A DNA stretch of 64,000 bases from Chryseobacterium herbae (GTDB lineage: Bacteria > Bacteroidota > Bacteroidia > Flavobacteriales > Weeksellaceae): assembly GCF_025154075.1 (NCBI RefSeq), contig NZ_JAOAMU010000003.1, forward strand, positions 209,613 to 273,612, given 5' to 3'. Of the stretch, positions 42,456 to 53,600 are shown piece by piece. The notes under the pieces are model-generated. The model had not been told where the DNA came from. It saw only the letters and a list, made by a program, of their open reading frames with translations, and made no database searches. Both the position numbers and the translations under genes were made by a program. Each line of letters opens with the position of its first letter. Within the stretch, counting starts at the first letter, position 1.

Positions 42456-43628
42456 ATGAAAAACAGATTATTAACGCTCGCGGCTTTGTCCTTCTATATT
42501 GGAATAAACGCACAAGTAGGAATTAATACAAACCAAGGACAGGCAACCCTTGATGTGGTAGGATCTCCTTCAGTCACCACAAAAATGGATGGGATTATTG
42601 CTCCCAGACTGACCGAGACAGAGTTGAATAAAAAAACATATGGGACACCTCAGATAGGAGCGTTGGTCTATGTGACATTAGCAGACATCGCGCCTGCGGG
42701 ACAAACTGTAAATATTACTAGTCCTGGATATTATTATTTTGACGGAACGCAATGGCAAAAGCAGACAGGAACGGAATGGCAAGTGAAAGGAAATGCTAGC
42801 GGTGAAATTTCTACATCGGCAGAAGTTTTAGGCGCTGCGCCGGCTTCCGCGAATTATCTGGGAACTAAAGGAACTGCGGATCTTGTAGTGATTACGGCTA
42901 ATAAAGTTCATGCGGTTCTTGACGCAGCAGGAGGCTTGTCAGGAGGAGGTGAAAATGCTTCAAGTCTTTCATGGGGAAGTACAAATGTGATCAATGCTAC
43001 TTCAAATAACATCGCTCTGGGAAGAGGCAATACGGCGACTGCTTCAGCTGCCAATTTTCCGGGAGTAGCCATCGGATCAGCAAATGTAGTGAGTAACGGG
43101 GGTAAAGTTTTTGGTGCCGGAAATACAGCGGTATTGGCAAATAATTTCGCTTTCGGAGGATTTAACAGAACAGGAAACTCTGTAGCGGTTGCCGTTGGGT
43201 ACTCTAATGATGCTTCAGGAGGAGGTTTTGCTTTTGGAGCCAATAACACGGTCACTCTGAATAATTTTGCTTTTGGAAGTAATAATACAGTGGCCGGAAC
43301 AGGTTCTATCGCGATAGGAATTGGAGGAACTTCTACAGGTAGCCAGTCTACATATGCCAATACCACACAGGTATTTTCCGGACAGGGCGCTGTAGGTACC
43401 GTGCTGACTGATGTGGGAATCAATATGACCCCGAATTCTACAAACTATGCAGATCTGGAAGTAAGCAAAGCTGTTCAGATCAAATCTACGGCTACAAGGC
43501 CTACATGTGATGCCGGTAACGCCGGATCAATCATTTATGAGGTGGCCACTGTGCTGGGCGTGACATCGGGTAATTTCGTAGGGTGCAAACAAACCAATAC
43601 GACCACTTACGGGTGGCAGACTTTATAA
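42456..43628 (+). CDS. Secreted protein with YadA-head-like repeats
   Basis: 390 residues. The signal peptide ends ALSFYIGINAQ. The N-terminal module VGINTNQGQATLDVVGSPS is the same type found in the nusG-rplK trio. A Tyr-rich segment GYYYFDGTQWQKQTGTEWQ precedes a run of short repeats of about 14-15 residues: NIALGRGNTATAS, GVAIGSANVV, NFAFGGFNRTG, GFAFGANNTVT, NFAFGSNNTVAG, SIAIGIGGTST. This pattern is like the left-handed beta-roll heads of YadA/Hia adhesins. No coiled-coil stalk or membrane anchor follows, and no T9SS sorting domain. A surface-binding protein is likely. Confidence 0.8.
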   Translation: MKNRLLTLAALSFYIGINAQVGINTNQGQATLDVVGSPSVTTKMDGIIAPRLTETELNKKTYGTPQIGALVYVTLADIAPAGQTVNITSPGYYYFDGTQWQKQTGTEWQVKGNASGEISTSAEVLGAAPASANYLGTKGTADLVVITANKVHAVLDAAGGLSGGGENASSLSWGSTNVINATSNNIALGRGNTATASAANFPGVAIGSANVVSNGGKVFGAGNTAVLANNFAFGGFNRTGNSVAVAVGYSNDASGGGFAFGANNTVTLNNFAFGSNNTVAGTGSIAIGIGGTSTGSQSTYANTTQVFSGQGAVGTVLTDVGINMTPNSTNYADLEVSKAVQIKSTATRPTCDAGNAGSIIYEVATVLGVTSGNFVGCKQTNTTTYGWQTL

Positions 43629-43668
43629 TAAGAAACACAAACTTTTAACATACAATAAAAACAAAACA

Positions 43669-46266
43669 ATGGCAAAAAAATTATTCGATAGATTGGCAGC
43701 AATACTCATGGTATTCATGATGTCTGCGGCAATATCTGCTCAAAAAGGGTACGAGCCTATCCGTGGGATGGGGGTAGAAGCAAAGCCTGTTAACAATTCA
43801 GGTATCTGTCTGGCATGTTATAGCGGAAGTATGAATCCGGTAGTGGATGCAAACCTTGATAACAGCGTAAGCATGGGGAATTTCGCTTCCCTTTTAAGTG
43901 GAAACGGTATTTCTGTAAAGAATACAAACACAACTTATCCGGCTGGATATGTCACCGGATTTAATGTAGATCTGGGAACAAGCTTCATCACGGTAGACCT
44001 ATTAAGTTCACTGAGAATCAGTACCTATAAAAATGGGGTGCTTCAAGAAACGACTACCAGCAGTACTTTATTGTCTGTTCCTGCATTCGGTGGAAGTAAG
44101 AACAGAATTTTTCTTCATTTAAAAACAACAAAGGAATTTAATGAAGTAAGATTATATCAAACGAATGCATTGTCTATATTCAGTTCAATGAATGTGTATT
44201 ATGCATTTGCATTCGATCCTACCAAAGTGCCGGTGGACCAGAATGGTATCTGTGACGATATTATTGCGGGAAGCGGTGTAGATGGTAATGTATCCGGAAG
44301 CAGCAGTTTCCTGGCACCACTTTCATTTATCCAGAATAAAGAAAGAATAGGGGATGGAGATAAAAATTCTTATGGATCTGTTGTATTGCCTGTGGGTCTT
44401 CTTGGATCTTATTCAGTAGGCGTATTAGATAAAAATCAGGTGTATCCGGCTGGAAACAAAACCGGTTTTGTAATTTCTCCTGATGATGAAGGAAAGCTTT
44501 TAAGTGCAGAATTCCTTAAAAATATTACGGTAGAAACCTATTTATACGGTCAGCTTCAGGATTCCAAAACACTATTTGATGGTGGTGGATTGATCAATAT
44601 CAAAGTTTTAGGTTTTGGTTCAGGAAAACAAAAAGTGACCTTGACTTCTTCCAAGCCTTTCAATGAAGTACGTTTAAAAATTACGCAGACTTTAGGGGTT
44701 AATTTAGGAGCTCTGAAAGTATACTATGCATTTGAAGAGCCTGCTTCTTGTGACTGTAATGATAAAATTCAGACCAGTGGTTCCGCTATTCCCGGGAATA
44801 TTGTAACTGGATCTAACTGGACTTCAGGTCCTGGATTTCTAGGTCTTATTTTAGCGAAAATGACAAACACGTCAGCTATTGTAGATACCAATACTTCCAA
44901 TTATGCGACTGCTACTCTTCCTGCAGCTTCATTTCTGAGTATCTTCTCAGCTTATGCTACAGTAGGGACTAATACTTTACTTCCTGCCAATACATATGCA
45001 GGATTTACATTGGAAAAAGCAGCTAACCTGATTGGGGTAAGTGTTCTTGAAAATATTACGGTAACACTTTACAATAATAACACACAGACGGATAGTTTCA
45101 CGAGTACAGGAAGTTTGATCAGTGGGAATTTCTTCACGACAGATTCCAATAAATTCTATGTGGGAGGAAAATCTACAAAGCCCTTCAACCGTATTAAGGT
45201 AACTTTCTACAGCGGTACAGGGGTACGTATTCCACAAAACTATAATATCTACAATGCTTTTGCAAGCAGAGATGATGATAATGATGGGGTGCCTAATTGC
45301 TTTGACCAGTGTCCAAACGGTAATGACAGTATTGACTTAAATGGAAACGGTATTCCTGATTGTGCAGAAGGATGTACCGCAGTAAACGATAAATCGCCTA
45401 CACTGGATACAGATGGAGACGGTATCATGGATGCTTGTGATCTTGACTCTGATAATGATGGAATTCCTGACGCCTTGGAAGACCTTGATAAGAATGGTAA
45501 ATTTGAAGATGATGATACGGAAGGTGTATTCGGACCGGTTCAGGTACTGGGAGACGGAATTTCAGCTTATCTGGATCTTGATTCTGATAATGATGGTATC
45601 TTAGATTTATTCGAATCCGGTATTCCAACATCAGTGATCAGCCAGATCGATACAGACCTTAATGGTATTATCGACAAAGGTGTTGCAGTGGGAACCAACG
45701 GTATTGCGGATATCTTAGAAACGTCTCCGGATTCCGGAATATTAAAATACCCTCTGAAAAATACTGATAATGATGATAAACCTGATTTTGTTGACTTAAA
45801 TTCAAATGGAATGGTGTTCGATCTTTATGCTATTGGTAAGGATAATCTGGATGATTTCGGAGCAGGATTTATTTCCAGAATCGTAGATCTTGACAAAGAT
45901 GGTATTCAGGCGGTTGTAGACACGGATCTTGTGAAGAGAGGAGCGCCAAATTCTCCACTTTCACCGTATGCTACTCTGTTGAAAAACGCTCAAATGAGAT
46001 CAGGAAAAGGAATCGATTCTGATATTACAGAAAAGGCTAATGACATTAAAGTATATCCAAATCCTGTAAAAGCGGGTGAAAACCTTAATGTAAGATCTGA
46101 AGAAGCAGGTGTTTATACCCTGTTCTCTGCTCAGGGACAGTTGATCAGAACAGATAAATTCTCTGGTAACGCTGAAATCAGCACAGCTTCACTTCCGGCA
46201 GGAATCTATATGGTAAAAATAGAAACCAAGTCCACAGTGAAATCTTATAAGATCATTGTGAAGTAA
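43669..46266 (+). CDS. T9SS type A sorting-domain protein with thrombospondin type 3-like calcium repeats
   Basis: 865 residues. After a signal peptide (AAISAQ) come three similar beta domains of about 180 residues (near 45-195, 205-350 and 370-540), each with GxxTGF-type strands and a KPFNEVR/KPFNRIK motif. Acidic Ca-binding repeats of TSP3 type follow (DDDNDGVPNCFDQCPNGND, DSDNDGIPDALEDLDKNG, DSDNDGILDLFESG). The last 75 residues are a T9SS type A domain (IKVYPNPVKAGENLNV to TVKSYKIIVK). It should be exported by T9SS and attached to the surface. It is the third and last gene of the block inserted before rpoB. Confidence 0.9.
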   Translation: MAKKLFDRLAAILMVFMMSAAISAQKGYEPIRGMGVEAKPVNNSGICLACYSGSMNPVVDANLDNSVSMGNFASLLSGNGISVKNTNTTYPAGYVTGFNVDLGTSFITVDLLSSLRISTYKNGVLQETTTSSTLLSVPAFGGSKNRIFLHLKTTKEFNEVRLYQTNALSIFSSMNVYYAFAFDPTKVPVDQNGICDDIIAGSGVDGNVSGSSSFLAPLSFIQNKERIGDGDKNSYGSVVLPVGLLGSYSVGVLDKNQVYPAGNKTGFVISPDDEGKLLSAEFLKNITVETYLYGQLQDSKTLFDGGGLINIKVLGFGSGKQKVTLTSSKPFNEVRLKITQTLGVNLGALKVYYAFEEPASCDCNDKIQTSGSAIPGNIVTGSNWTSGPGFLGLILAKMTNTSAIVDTNTSNYATATLPAASFLSIFSAYATVGTNTLLPANTYAGFTLEKAANLIGVSVLENITVTLYNNNTQTDSFTSTGSLISGNFFTTDSNKFYVGGKSTKPFNRIKVTFYSGTGVRIPQNYNIYNAFASRDDDNDGVPNCFDQCPNGNDSIDLNGNGIPDCAEGCTAVNDKSPTLDTDGDGIMDACDLDSDNDGIPDALEDLDKNGKFEDDDTEGVFGPVQVLGDGISAYLDLDSDNDGILDLFESGIPTSVISQIDTDLNGIIDKGVAVGTNGIADILETSPDSGILKYPLKNTDNDDKPDFVDLNSNGMVFDLYAIGKDNLDDFGAGFISRIVDLDKDGIQAVVDTDLVKRGAPNSPLSPYATLLKNAQMRSGKGIDSDITEKANDIKVYPNPVKAGENLNVRSEEAGVYTLFSAQGQLIRTDKFSGNAEISTASLPAGIYMVKIETKSTVKSYKIIVK

Positions 46267-46285
46267 TTTCTCATATTCTATAAAC

Positions 46286-46318
46286 GAAAGGCCGTCCCTG
46301 TGGGGCGGCCTTTCTTAT
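46286..46318 (+). terminator. Terminator of the inserted block before rpoB
   Basis: GAAAGGCCGTCCC and GGGGCGGCCTTTC form a long stem with a 3-base loop; the T run is short. It isolates the block from rpoBC. Confidence 0.85.
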
Positions 46319-46356
46319 GTAAATACGTTTAACGGTCTCAAAATGAAGTGGTTTTA

Positions 46357-46388
46357 TTTGTCTATGTGGATAAATTTTTGTACTTTTG
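46357..46388 (+). promoter_or_regulatory. rpoBC promoter
   Basis: TTTG (46357-46360), 20-base spacer, -7 TACTTTTG (46381-46388). It predicts a start near 46395, leaving a leader of about 320 bases before rpoB. Confidence 0.82.
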
Positions 46389-46394
46389 TCCCTC

Positions 46395-46716
46395 TTTTGG
46401 CGCGAATCATTGTACGAAAATCTATAAAATACTGGAAATCAGCTCTTTCATGAAAATAATGAAAGGGATTTCTCGTATATAGATACTGCGGCTCATTCCG
46501 CCTCAAAAGTAATAAAAATATTTTGCATTACGCTGTGAAAAGATATACCAGCGTTGCAGTTAGGAATAAGACTCTAAGAATAAAGAAAAAAGAATAAAGA
46601 CTATTTCTAATAGCGCCAAACATTTGAAGTCTTTTATCTTTTCTCTCTTTTCTTTCTTCTACTCCTGATATTTTTGAATGAATCAAAATATTTTTTAACC
46701 CTTTCTTAAAAGTTTT
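46395..46716 (+). promoter_or_regulatory. Long structured leader of rpoB
   Basis: Several hairpins can be drawn: CTTTCAT with ATGAAAG, GCGG with CCGC, and ACGCTG with CAGCGT. The 3' part is a heptad paired-arm repeat. No open frame is seen. It is a candidate for post-transcriptional control of RNA polymerase; I cannot match it to a known family. Confidence 0.5.
46568..46666. repeat. Heptad paired-arm repeat in rpoB leader
   Basis: The left arm contains AGAATAA, AGAAAAA, AGAATAA, AGACTAT at 46577-46604 in 7-base phase. The right arm 46628-46666 starts AGTCTTTTATCTTTTCTCTC and is its imperfect complement. The arms can pair over about 30 bases. Confidence 0.7.
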
Positions 46717-49700
46717 ATGAGTAAAACAACAGCAACAACAAGGGGGAATCAGAGAATTAACTTCTCATCAGCTAAAGGAAAAATTATCACTCCTGACTTC
46801 CTGGACATCCAGTTAGAGTCTTTCAGAGATTTTTTCCAGCTTGATACCCTTCCAGAAGACAGAACAGACGAAGGTTTATACAGAACCTTCCAGGAAAACT
46901 TCCCAATTACCGATTCTAGAAATCAGTTTGTATTGGAATTCCTTGATTATCTGGTAGATTCTCCACGTTATTCAATTAACGAGTGTGTGGAAAGAGGATT
47001 GACGTATTCCGTTCCTCTTAAAGCAAGACTTAAATTGTATTGTACAGACCCTGAGCACGAGGATTTCCAAACTGTGGTTCAGGATGTGTATTTAGGCCCG
47101 GTTCCTTATATGACGCCTAGTGGATCTTTCATCATCAACGGTGCTGAGAGAGTTATTGTTACGCAGCTTCACCGTTCACCTGGTGTATTCTTCGGACAAA
47201 CTTACCACGCTAACGGAACTAAACTGTACTATTCAAGAATTATCCCTTTCAAAGGATCTTGGATGGAATTTACGACAGATATCAACAGCGTAATGTACGC
47301 GTATATCGACCGTAAGAAAAAGTTACCATTAACTACCCTGTTAAGAGCCATCGGTTATGAATCTGATAAGGATATCCTTCAGATCTTCGACCTTGCTGAA
47401 GAAGTGAAAGTTTCTAAAGCTGCCCTTAAAAAAGTGGAAGGAAGAACATTGGCTGCGAGAGTATTGAACACTTGGTTCGAGGATTTCGTAGACGAAGATA
47501 CAGGTGAAGTAGTTTCTATCGAAAGAAACGAGATCATCCTGGACAGAGAAACTATTCTTGAAAAAGAACATTTAGATCTTATTCTTGATGCTGGTGTGAA
47601 ATCTATCCTGATTCACAAAGAAAACAGCAATGAATTCTCTATCATCCAAAATACATTACAGAAAGACCCTACGAACTCTGAAAAAGAAGCAGTAGAGTAC
47701 ATCTACCGTCAGTTAAGAAATGCAGATCCACCAGATGAGGAAACAGCAAGAGGAATCATTGAAAAATTATTCTTCTCTGAACAGAGATATTCATTAGGTG
47801 AAGTAGGACGTTACAGACTAAACAAAAAGTTAAGCCTAAACATCCCAACTACAACTGAAGTTCTTACAAAAGAAGATATCATTGCTATTGTAAGACACTT
47901 AATTGAGTTAGTAAACTCAAAAACTGATGTGGATGATATTGACCACTTATCAAACAGAAGAATCAAGACCGTTGGAGAGCAGTTAGCAGGACAGTTCGGT
48001 GTAGGTCTTTCAAGAATTGCAAGAACAATCAAGGAAAGAATGAACGTTAGAGATAACGAAATATTTACTCCACTTGATCTTGTAAATGCTAAGACATTAA
48101 CGTCAGTAATTAACTCGTTCTTCGGTACCAACCAGCTTTCTCAGTTCATGGACCAGACCAACCCACTATCAGAGATCACGCACAAGCGTAGACTTTCTGC
48201 ACTAGGGCCTGGTGGTTTATCAAGAGAAAGAGCAGGTTTCGAGGTTCGTGACGTTCACCATACCCACTACGGAAGAATTTGTCCGATTGAAACTCCGGAA
48301 GGACCAAACATCGGTTTGATTTCATCTTTAGGTATTTATGCTAAGATCAATAACTTAGGTTTCATCGAAACGCCATACAGAAAAGTAGAAAACAGTAAGA
48401 TCGATCTTACTGCAGATCCTATTTACCTGAATGCAGAAGATGAAGAAGATAAAGTAATTGCTCAGGCGAACGTAGAATTGACTGATAACGGTGAATTCTT
48501 AACAGACAGAATTATCGCAAGACTTGATGGTGACTACCCGGTAGTTGAGCCATCTCAGGTTAACCTTATCGACGTTGCACCAAACCAGATTTCTGGTATT
48601 TCAGCTTCATTAATTCCATTCCTGGAGCATGATGATGCGAACCGTGCATTGATGGGATCTAACATGATGCGTCAGGCCGTTCCATTGTTGAAGCCACAAG
48701 CTCCAATCGTAGGTACTGGTCTGGAACAGCAGGTTGCTAAAGATTCAAGAATCTTGATCAATGCTGAAGGTAGAGGAACTGTTGAGTATGTAGATGCTGA
48801 TCAGATCACTATTAAATATGAAAGAAGCGATGACGAAGATTTAGTACAATTCGAGTCTGCTACTAAAACATATAAATTAACTAAGTTCAGAAAAACCAAC
48901 CAGAGTACAACAATTACACTTAGACCAAACGTAAGAGTAGGTGAAACAGTGGAAAAAGGACAAGTACTTTGCGACGGTTATGCTACTGAAAACGGAGAAT
49001 TAGCGCTTGGTAGAAACTTAGTAGTAGCGTTCATGCCTTGGAAAGGATACAACTTTGAGGATGCAATTGTAATCAACGAAAAAGTTGTACGTGAAGACTG
49101 GTTTACTTCAATCCACGTAGATGAATATTCTCTTGAAGTTCGTGATACCAAATTAGGTATGGAAGAATTGACAGCAGATATTCCAAACGTTTCTGAAGAA
49201 GCTACCAAAGATCTTGACGAGAACGGTATGATCAGAATTGGTGCTGAAGTGAAGCCTGGAGATATTATGATCGGTAAGATCACTCCAAAAGGTGAATCTG
49301 ACCCGACTCCTGAGGAAAAACTTCTTAGAGCAATTTTCGGTGACAAAGCCGGTGATGTGAAAGATGCTTCATTGAAAGCAGATTCATCACTAAGAGGAGT
49401 TGTGATCAACAAAAAATTGTTCTCCAGAAACATTAAAGATAAAAAGAAGAGAACTGAAGAAAAACTTAAACTTGAAGAGATTGAAAACACTTACAAGGCT
49501 AAGTTTGATGAGTTGAGAAATACTTTAATTGAAAAATTAAATACACTGGTAAGCGGTAAAACTTCTCAGGGAGTTACCAATGACCTTGATGAGGAAATCA
49601 TCGGTAAGGGTATGAAATTCACTCACAAATTATTGACTTCAGTTGAAGATTACGTTAACGTAAGCGGTGCAGACTGGACGGTAGATAATGATAAGAATGA

Positions 49701-50538
49701 ATTGATCAAACAGTTGATTCACAATTATAAAATCAAGTTCAACGATATCCAGGGAGTTAAAAACCGTGAGAAATTTGCTATTTCAATCGGAGATGAGCTT
49801 CCAGCTGGTATTATGAAGTTGGCTAAAGTATATATCGCTAAGAAACGTAAGTTGAATGTAGGGGATAAAATGGCAGGACGTCACGGTAACAAAGGTATTG
49901 TTTCCAGAATCGTTCGTGAAGAAGATATGCCATTCCTTGAAGACGGAACACCAGTAGATATCGTATTGAATCCACTTGGGGTACCTTCTCGTATGAACAT
50001 CGGACAGATTTATGAAACAGTTCTTGGATGGGCTGGTCAGAAATTGGGAATGACGTTCGCTACACCAATCTTTGATGGAGCTACTCTTGATCAGATTACT
50101 GAATACACGGAGAAAGCAGGTCTTCCTAAATTCGGTAACACTCACCTTTATGATGGTGGTACTGGAGAAAGATTTACGCAGCCGGCTACAGTAGGTATTA
50201 TCTACATGCTGAAACTGGGACACATGGTTGATGATAAAATGCACGCACGTTCTATCGGTCCTTACTCATTGATTACTCAGCAGCCGTTAGGAGGTAAAGC
50301 TCAGTTCGGAGGTCAGAGATTTGGAGAGATGGAGGTTTGGGCTCTTGAAGCATTTGGAGCATCTAACATCTTGAGAGAAATCTTGACAGTGAAGTCTGAT
50401 GACGTGATTGGTAGAGCGAAAACTTATGAAGCAATTGCAAAAGGTGAATCTATGCCTGAACCAGGTATTCCGGAATCATTCAATGTATTACTTCACGAGT
50501 TACAAGGTCTTGGACTTGATGTAAGACTTGAAGAATAA
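46717..50538 (+). CDS. rpoB: DNA-directed RNA polymerase subunit beta
   Basis: 1273 residues. The rifampicin pocket (about 475-505) has [20 protein letters not shown] then LSALGPGGL, with the sensitive-type Asp, His and Ser at the positions of E. coli 516, 526 and 531. The C-terminal switch region [20 protein letters not shown] is complete. The block [14 protein letters not shown] is the catalytic-site beta signature. It starts 450 bases after the inserted gene block. Confidence 0.98.
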   Translation: MSKTTATTRGNQRINFSSAKGKIITPDFLDIQLESFRDFFQLDTLPEDRTDEGLYRTFQENFPITDSRNQFVLEFLDYLVDSPRYSINECVERGLTYSVPLKARLKLYCTDPEHEDFQTVVQDVYLGPVPYMTPSGSFIINGAERVIVTQLHRSPGVFFGQTYHANGTKLYYSRIIPFKGSWMEFTTDINSVMYAYIDRKKKLPLTTLLRAIGYESDKDILQIFDLAEEVKVSKAALKKVEGRTLAARVLNTWFEDFVDEDTGEVVSIERNEIILDRETILEKEHLDLILDAGVKSILIHKENSNEFSIIQNTLQKDPTNSEKEAVEYIYRQLRNADPPDEETARGIIEKLFFSEQRYSLGEVGRYRLNKKLSLNIPTTTEVLTKEDIIAIVRHLIELVNSKTDVDDIDHLSNRRIKTVGEQLAGQFGVGLSRIARTIKERMNVRDNEIFTPLDLVNAKTLTSVINSFFGTNQLSQFMDQTNPLSEITHKRRLSALGPGGLSRERAGFEVRDVHHTHYGRICPIETPEGPNIGLISSLGIYAKINNLGFIETPYRKVENSKIDLTADPIYLNAEDEEDKVIAQANVELTDNGEFLTDRIIARLDGDYPVVEPSQVNLIDVAPNQISGISASLIPFLEHDDANRALMGSNMMRQAVPLLKPQAPIVGTGLEQQVAKDSRILINAEGRGTVEYVDADQITIKYERSDDEDLVQFESATKTYKLTKFRKTNQSTTITLRPNVRVGETVEKGQVLCDGYATENGELALGRNLVVAFMPWKGYNFEDAIVINEKVVREDWFTSIHVDEYSLEVRDTKLGMEELTADIPNVSEEATKDLDENGMIRIGAEVKPGDIMIGKITPKGESDPTPEEKLLRAIFGDKAGDVKDASLKADSSLRGVVINKKLFSRNIKDKKKRTEEKLKLEEIENTYKAKFDELRNTLIEKLNTLVSGKTSQGVTNDLDEEIIGKGMKFTHKLLTSVEDYVNVSGADWTVDNDKNELIKQLIHNYKIKFNDIQGVKNREKFAISIGDELPAGIMKLAKVYIAKKRKLNVGDKMAGRHGNKGIVSRIVREEDMPFLEDGTPVDIVLNPLGVPSRMNIGQIYETVLGWAGQKLGMTFATPIFDGATLDQITEYTEKAGLPKFGNTHLYDGGTGERFTQPATVGIIYMLKLGHMVDDKMHARSIGPYSLITQQPLGGKAQFGGQRFGEMEVWALEAFGASNILREILTVKSDDVIGRAKTYEAIAKGESMPEPGIPESFNVLLHELQGLGLDVRLEE

Positions 50539-50540
50539 TT

Positions 50541-50613
50541 GACGAGAGACTTTAAGACACGAGACACGGGACTTAAAAAAGTCTCAAATCTCAAATCTCT
50601 TAATCTTTTAATC
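50541..50613. repeat. Heptad paired-arm repeat between rpoB and rpoC
   Basis: The left arm steps GACGAGA, GACTTTA, AGACACG, AGACACG, GGACTT. The right arm 50581-50615 steps GTCTCAA, ATCTCAA, ATCTCTT, AATCTTT, TAATCTA. The complement of the right arm, ...TTGAGAT-TTGAGAC-TT, matches the left arm's ACGAGAC-ACGGGAC-TT except for a few changes. The spacer is 4 A. It sits inside the rpoBC operon, in an 88-base gap. Confidence 0.8.
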
Positions 50614-50626
50614 TAAAAACAAAACA

Positions 50627-53600
50627 ATGTCAAATAAAAATAAATCAAGTAGATTTAATAAAATAACCATCGGTTTAGCTTCACCGGAATCGATTCTTCA
50701 GGAATCAAGAGGGGAAGTTTTAAAACCGGAAACTATTAACTACAGAACGCACAAACCTGAAAGAGACGGGTTGTTCTGTGAAAAAATCTTTGGTCCGGTA
50801 AAGGATTACGAATGTGCTTGTGGTAAATACAAGAGAATTCGTTACAAAGGAATCGTTTGTGACCGTTGTGGGGTAGAAGTTACTGAGAAAAAAGTAAGAA
50901 GAGAGAGAATCGGACACATCAACCTTGTAGTGCCTATTGCACACATCTGGTATTTCCGTTCTTTACCAAACAAAATCGGTTACCTTTTAGGAATTCCTTC
51001 TAAGAAATTAGACATGATCATCTACTACGAAAGATATGTAGTGATTCAGCAGGGTATTGCTAAAAAATTAGACGGTTCTGACTTCGATAACATGGAGTTC
51101 CTTACAGAAGAAGAGTACCTGGATATCATGGAAACTCTTCCTGTGGAAAACCAGTATCTTGATGATTCCGATCCAAACAAATTCATCGCCAGAATGGGTG
51201 CTGAAGCTGTAGAAGATCTTTTAAAAAGAATCAACCTTGATGCATTGTCTTTCGACTTGAGACACAAAGCTCACAACGAAGGTTCTAAGCAAAGAAGAAC
51301 TGAAGCTCTTAAAAGATTGAACGTTGTAGAAGCACTAAGAGGTGCCAATACAAGAATGATCAACAGACCGGAGTGGATGATTATGCGTGTGCTTCCAGTT
51401 ATACCACCAGAACTAAGACCATTGGTTCCATTGGATGGAGGACGTTTCGCAACTTCTGACTTAAATGACCTTTACAGAAGAGTTATTATCAGAAACAACC
51501 GTCTGAAAAGACTATTGGAGATCAAAGCTCCGGAAGTAATCTTGAGAAACGAGAAGCGTATGCTTCAGGAATCAGTAGATTCATTATTCGATAATACAAG
51601 AAAATCTTCTGCCGTAAAATCTGAATCAAACAGACCATTGAAATCACTTTCAGATTCATTGAAAGGTAAGCAAGGTCGTTTCCGTCAGAACTTACTAGGG
51701 AAAAGGGTTGACTACTCTGCGCGTTCCGTAATTGTTGTAGGTCCAAACTTACAGCTTCACGAATGTGGTATTCCTAAAGATATGGCAGCAGAACTTTACA
51801 AACCGTTCATCATCAGAAAACTGATTGAGAGAGGAATTGTAAAAACTGTGAAATCTGCAAAGAGAATCATCGACAGAAAAGAGCCTGTAGTATATGATAT
51901 CCTTGAAAACGTGATGAAAGGTCACCCGGTTCTATTGAACAGAGCACCTACCCTTCACAGACTGGGTATTCAGGCATTCCAACCTAAGATGATCGAAGGT
52001 AAAGCGATTCAGCTTCACCCGTTGGTAACAACAGCATTCAACGCCGATTTCGATGGTGACCAGATGGCGGTACACTTACCATTAGGCCCTGAGGCAATCC
52101 TTGAAGCTCAGTTATTGATGCTAGGTTCTCAGAACATCTTGAACCCTGCAAACGGTTCTCCTATTACGGTACCTTCTCAGGACATGGTTCTTGGTCTTTA
52201 TTTCATGACCAAAGAATTGAGCTCTACAGAAGATATGAAAGTTTTAGGTGAAGGTCTTGCATTCTATTCTCCTGAAGAAGCGGAAATCGCTTATGCTGAA
52301 GGAAGAGTTTCTTTAAATGCTAAAGTAAGATGTAGACTACCGGTTAAAGAAAACGGAGAGATTTCAACAAAATTAATCGAAACTTCTTTAGGTAGAATCT
52401 TATTCAACCAAATTGTACCAAAACAATCAGGATACGTTAATGAACTATTGACGAAAAAATCACTGAGAAATATCATTGGTAGAGTTTTAGCTGATACGGA
52501 TTTCCCTACAACAGTGAAGTTCTTGGATGCAATGAAGGACTTAGGTTATTCTAATGCATTCAAAGGAGGTCTTTCATTCTCACTTGGGGATATTGTAGTT
52601 CCTGTTGAGAAGAAAAAGATGATTGCTACATCTATTGAAACTGTTGATGAGATTAGAGCCAACTATAACATGGGTCTAATTACAGATACAGAACGTTATA
52701 ACCAGGTAATCGACGTTTGGACAAACACCAACGCCGGATTAACTGAGATGATTATGAGCAGAATGAAATCTGACCAAGGTGGATTCAACTCTGTATATAT
52801 GATGCTTGATTCTGGGGCGAGGGGTTCTAAAGAACAGATCCGTCAGTTATCAGGGATGAGAGGTTTGATGGCGAAACCGCAAAAAGCCGGTTCTACTGGT
52901 GCGGAGATCATCGAAAACCCGATCCTTGCGAACTTTAAGGAAGGTCTTTCGATTCTAGAGTACTTTATCTCTACCCACGGTGCCCGTAAGGGTCTTGCGG
53001 ATACCGCACTTAAAACTGCCGATGCCGGTTACCTTACAAGAAGATTGGTAGACGTTGCTCAGGACGTTATCGTTACTGAGGACGACTGTGGTACTCTTAG
53101 AGGTACTGAAGTTACTGCACTTAAGAAAAATGACGAGATCGTTGAAAAGATCTCTGAAAGAATCTTAGGTAGAGTTTCTCTTCATAACATCTATGATCCG
53201 GAATCAGACGAGTTAATCGCTGAAGCAGATCAGGTAATTAATGAAGCATTAGCGAAGAGAATTGAAGCAGCAGGATTAGAAGCTGTGGAAGTTCGTTCAC
53301 CACTTACTTGTGAAACCAAGAAAGGAATCTGTGCGAAGTGTTATGGTAGAAACCTTGCTACTGGTAAGATGATCCACATGGGTGAAGCTGTAGGGGTTAT
53401 CGGTGCACAGTCAATTGGGGAACCAGGTACTCAGCTTACGTTGAGAACCTTCCACCAAGGGGGTACTGCAGGTAACGTTTCAGAAAACCCATCTATCGTT
53501 GCAAGAAGAGACGGTATCGTTGAAATGGACGAAGTAAGAACCATTACTTCTGAAGATGAAAACGGTAAAACTGCTGAGGTAGTGGTTTCTCGTTCAACGG

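Noticed and set aside
48978..49490. 170-codon frame antisense to rpoB, serine-rich
   Set aside because: A shadow of biased codons in a highly expressed gene; no start context or similarity.
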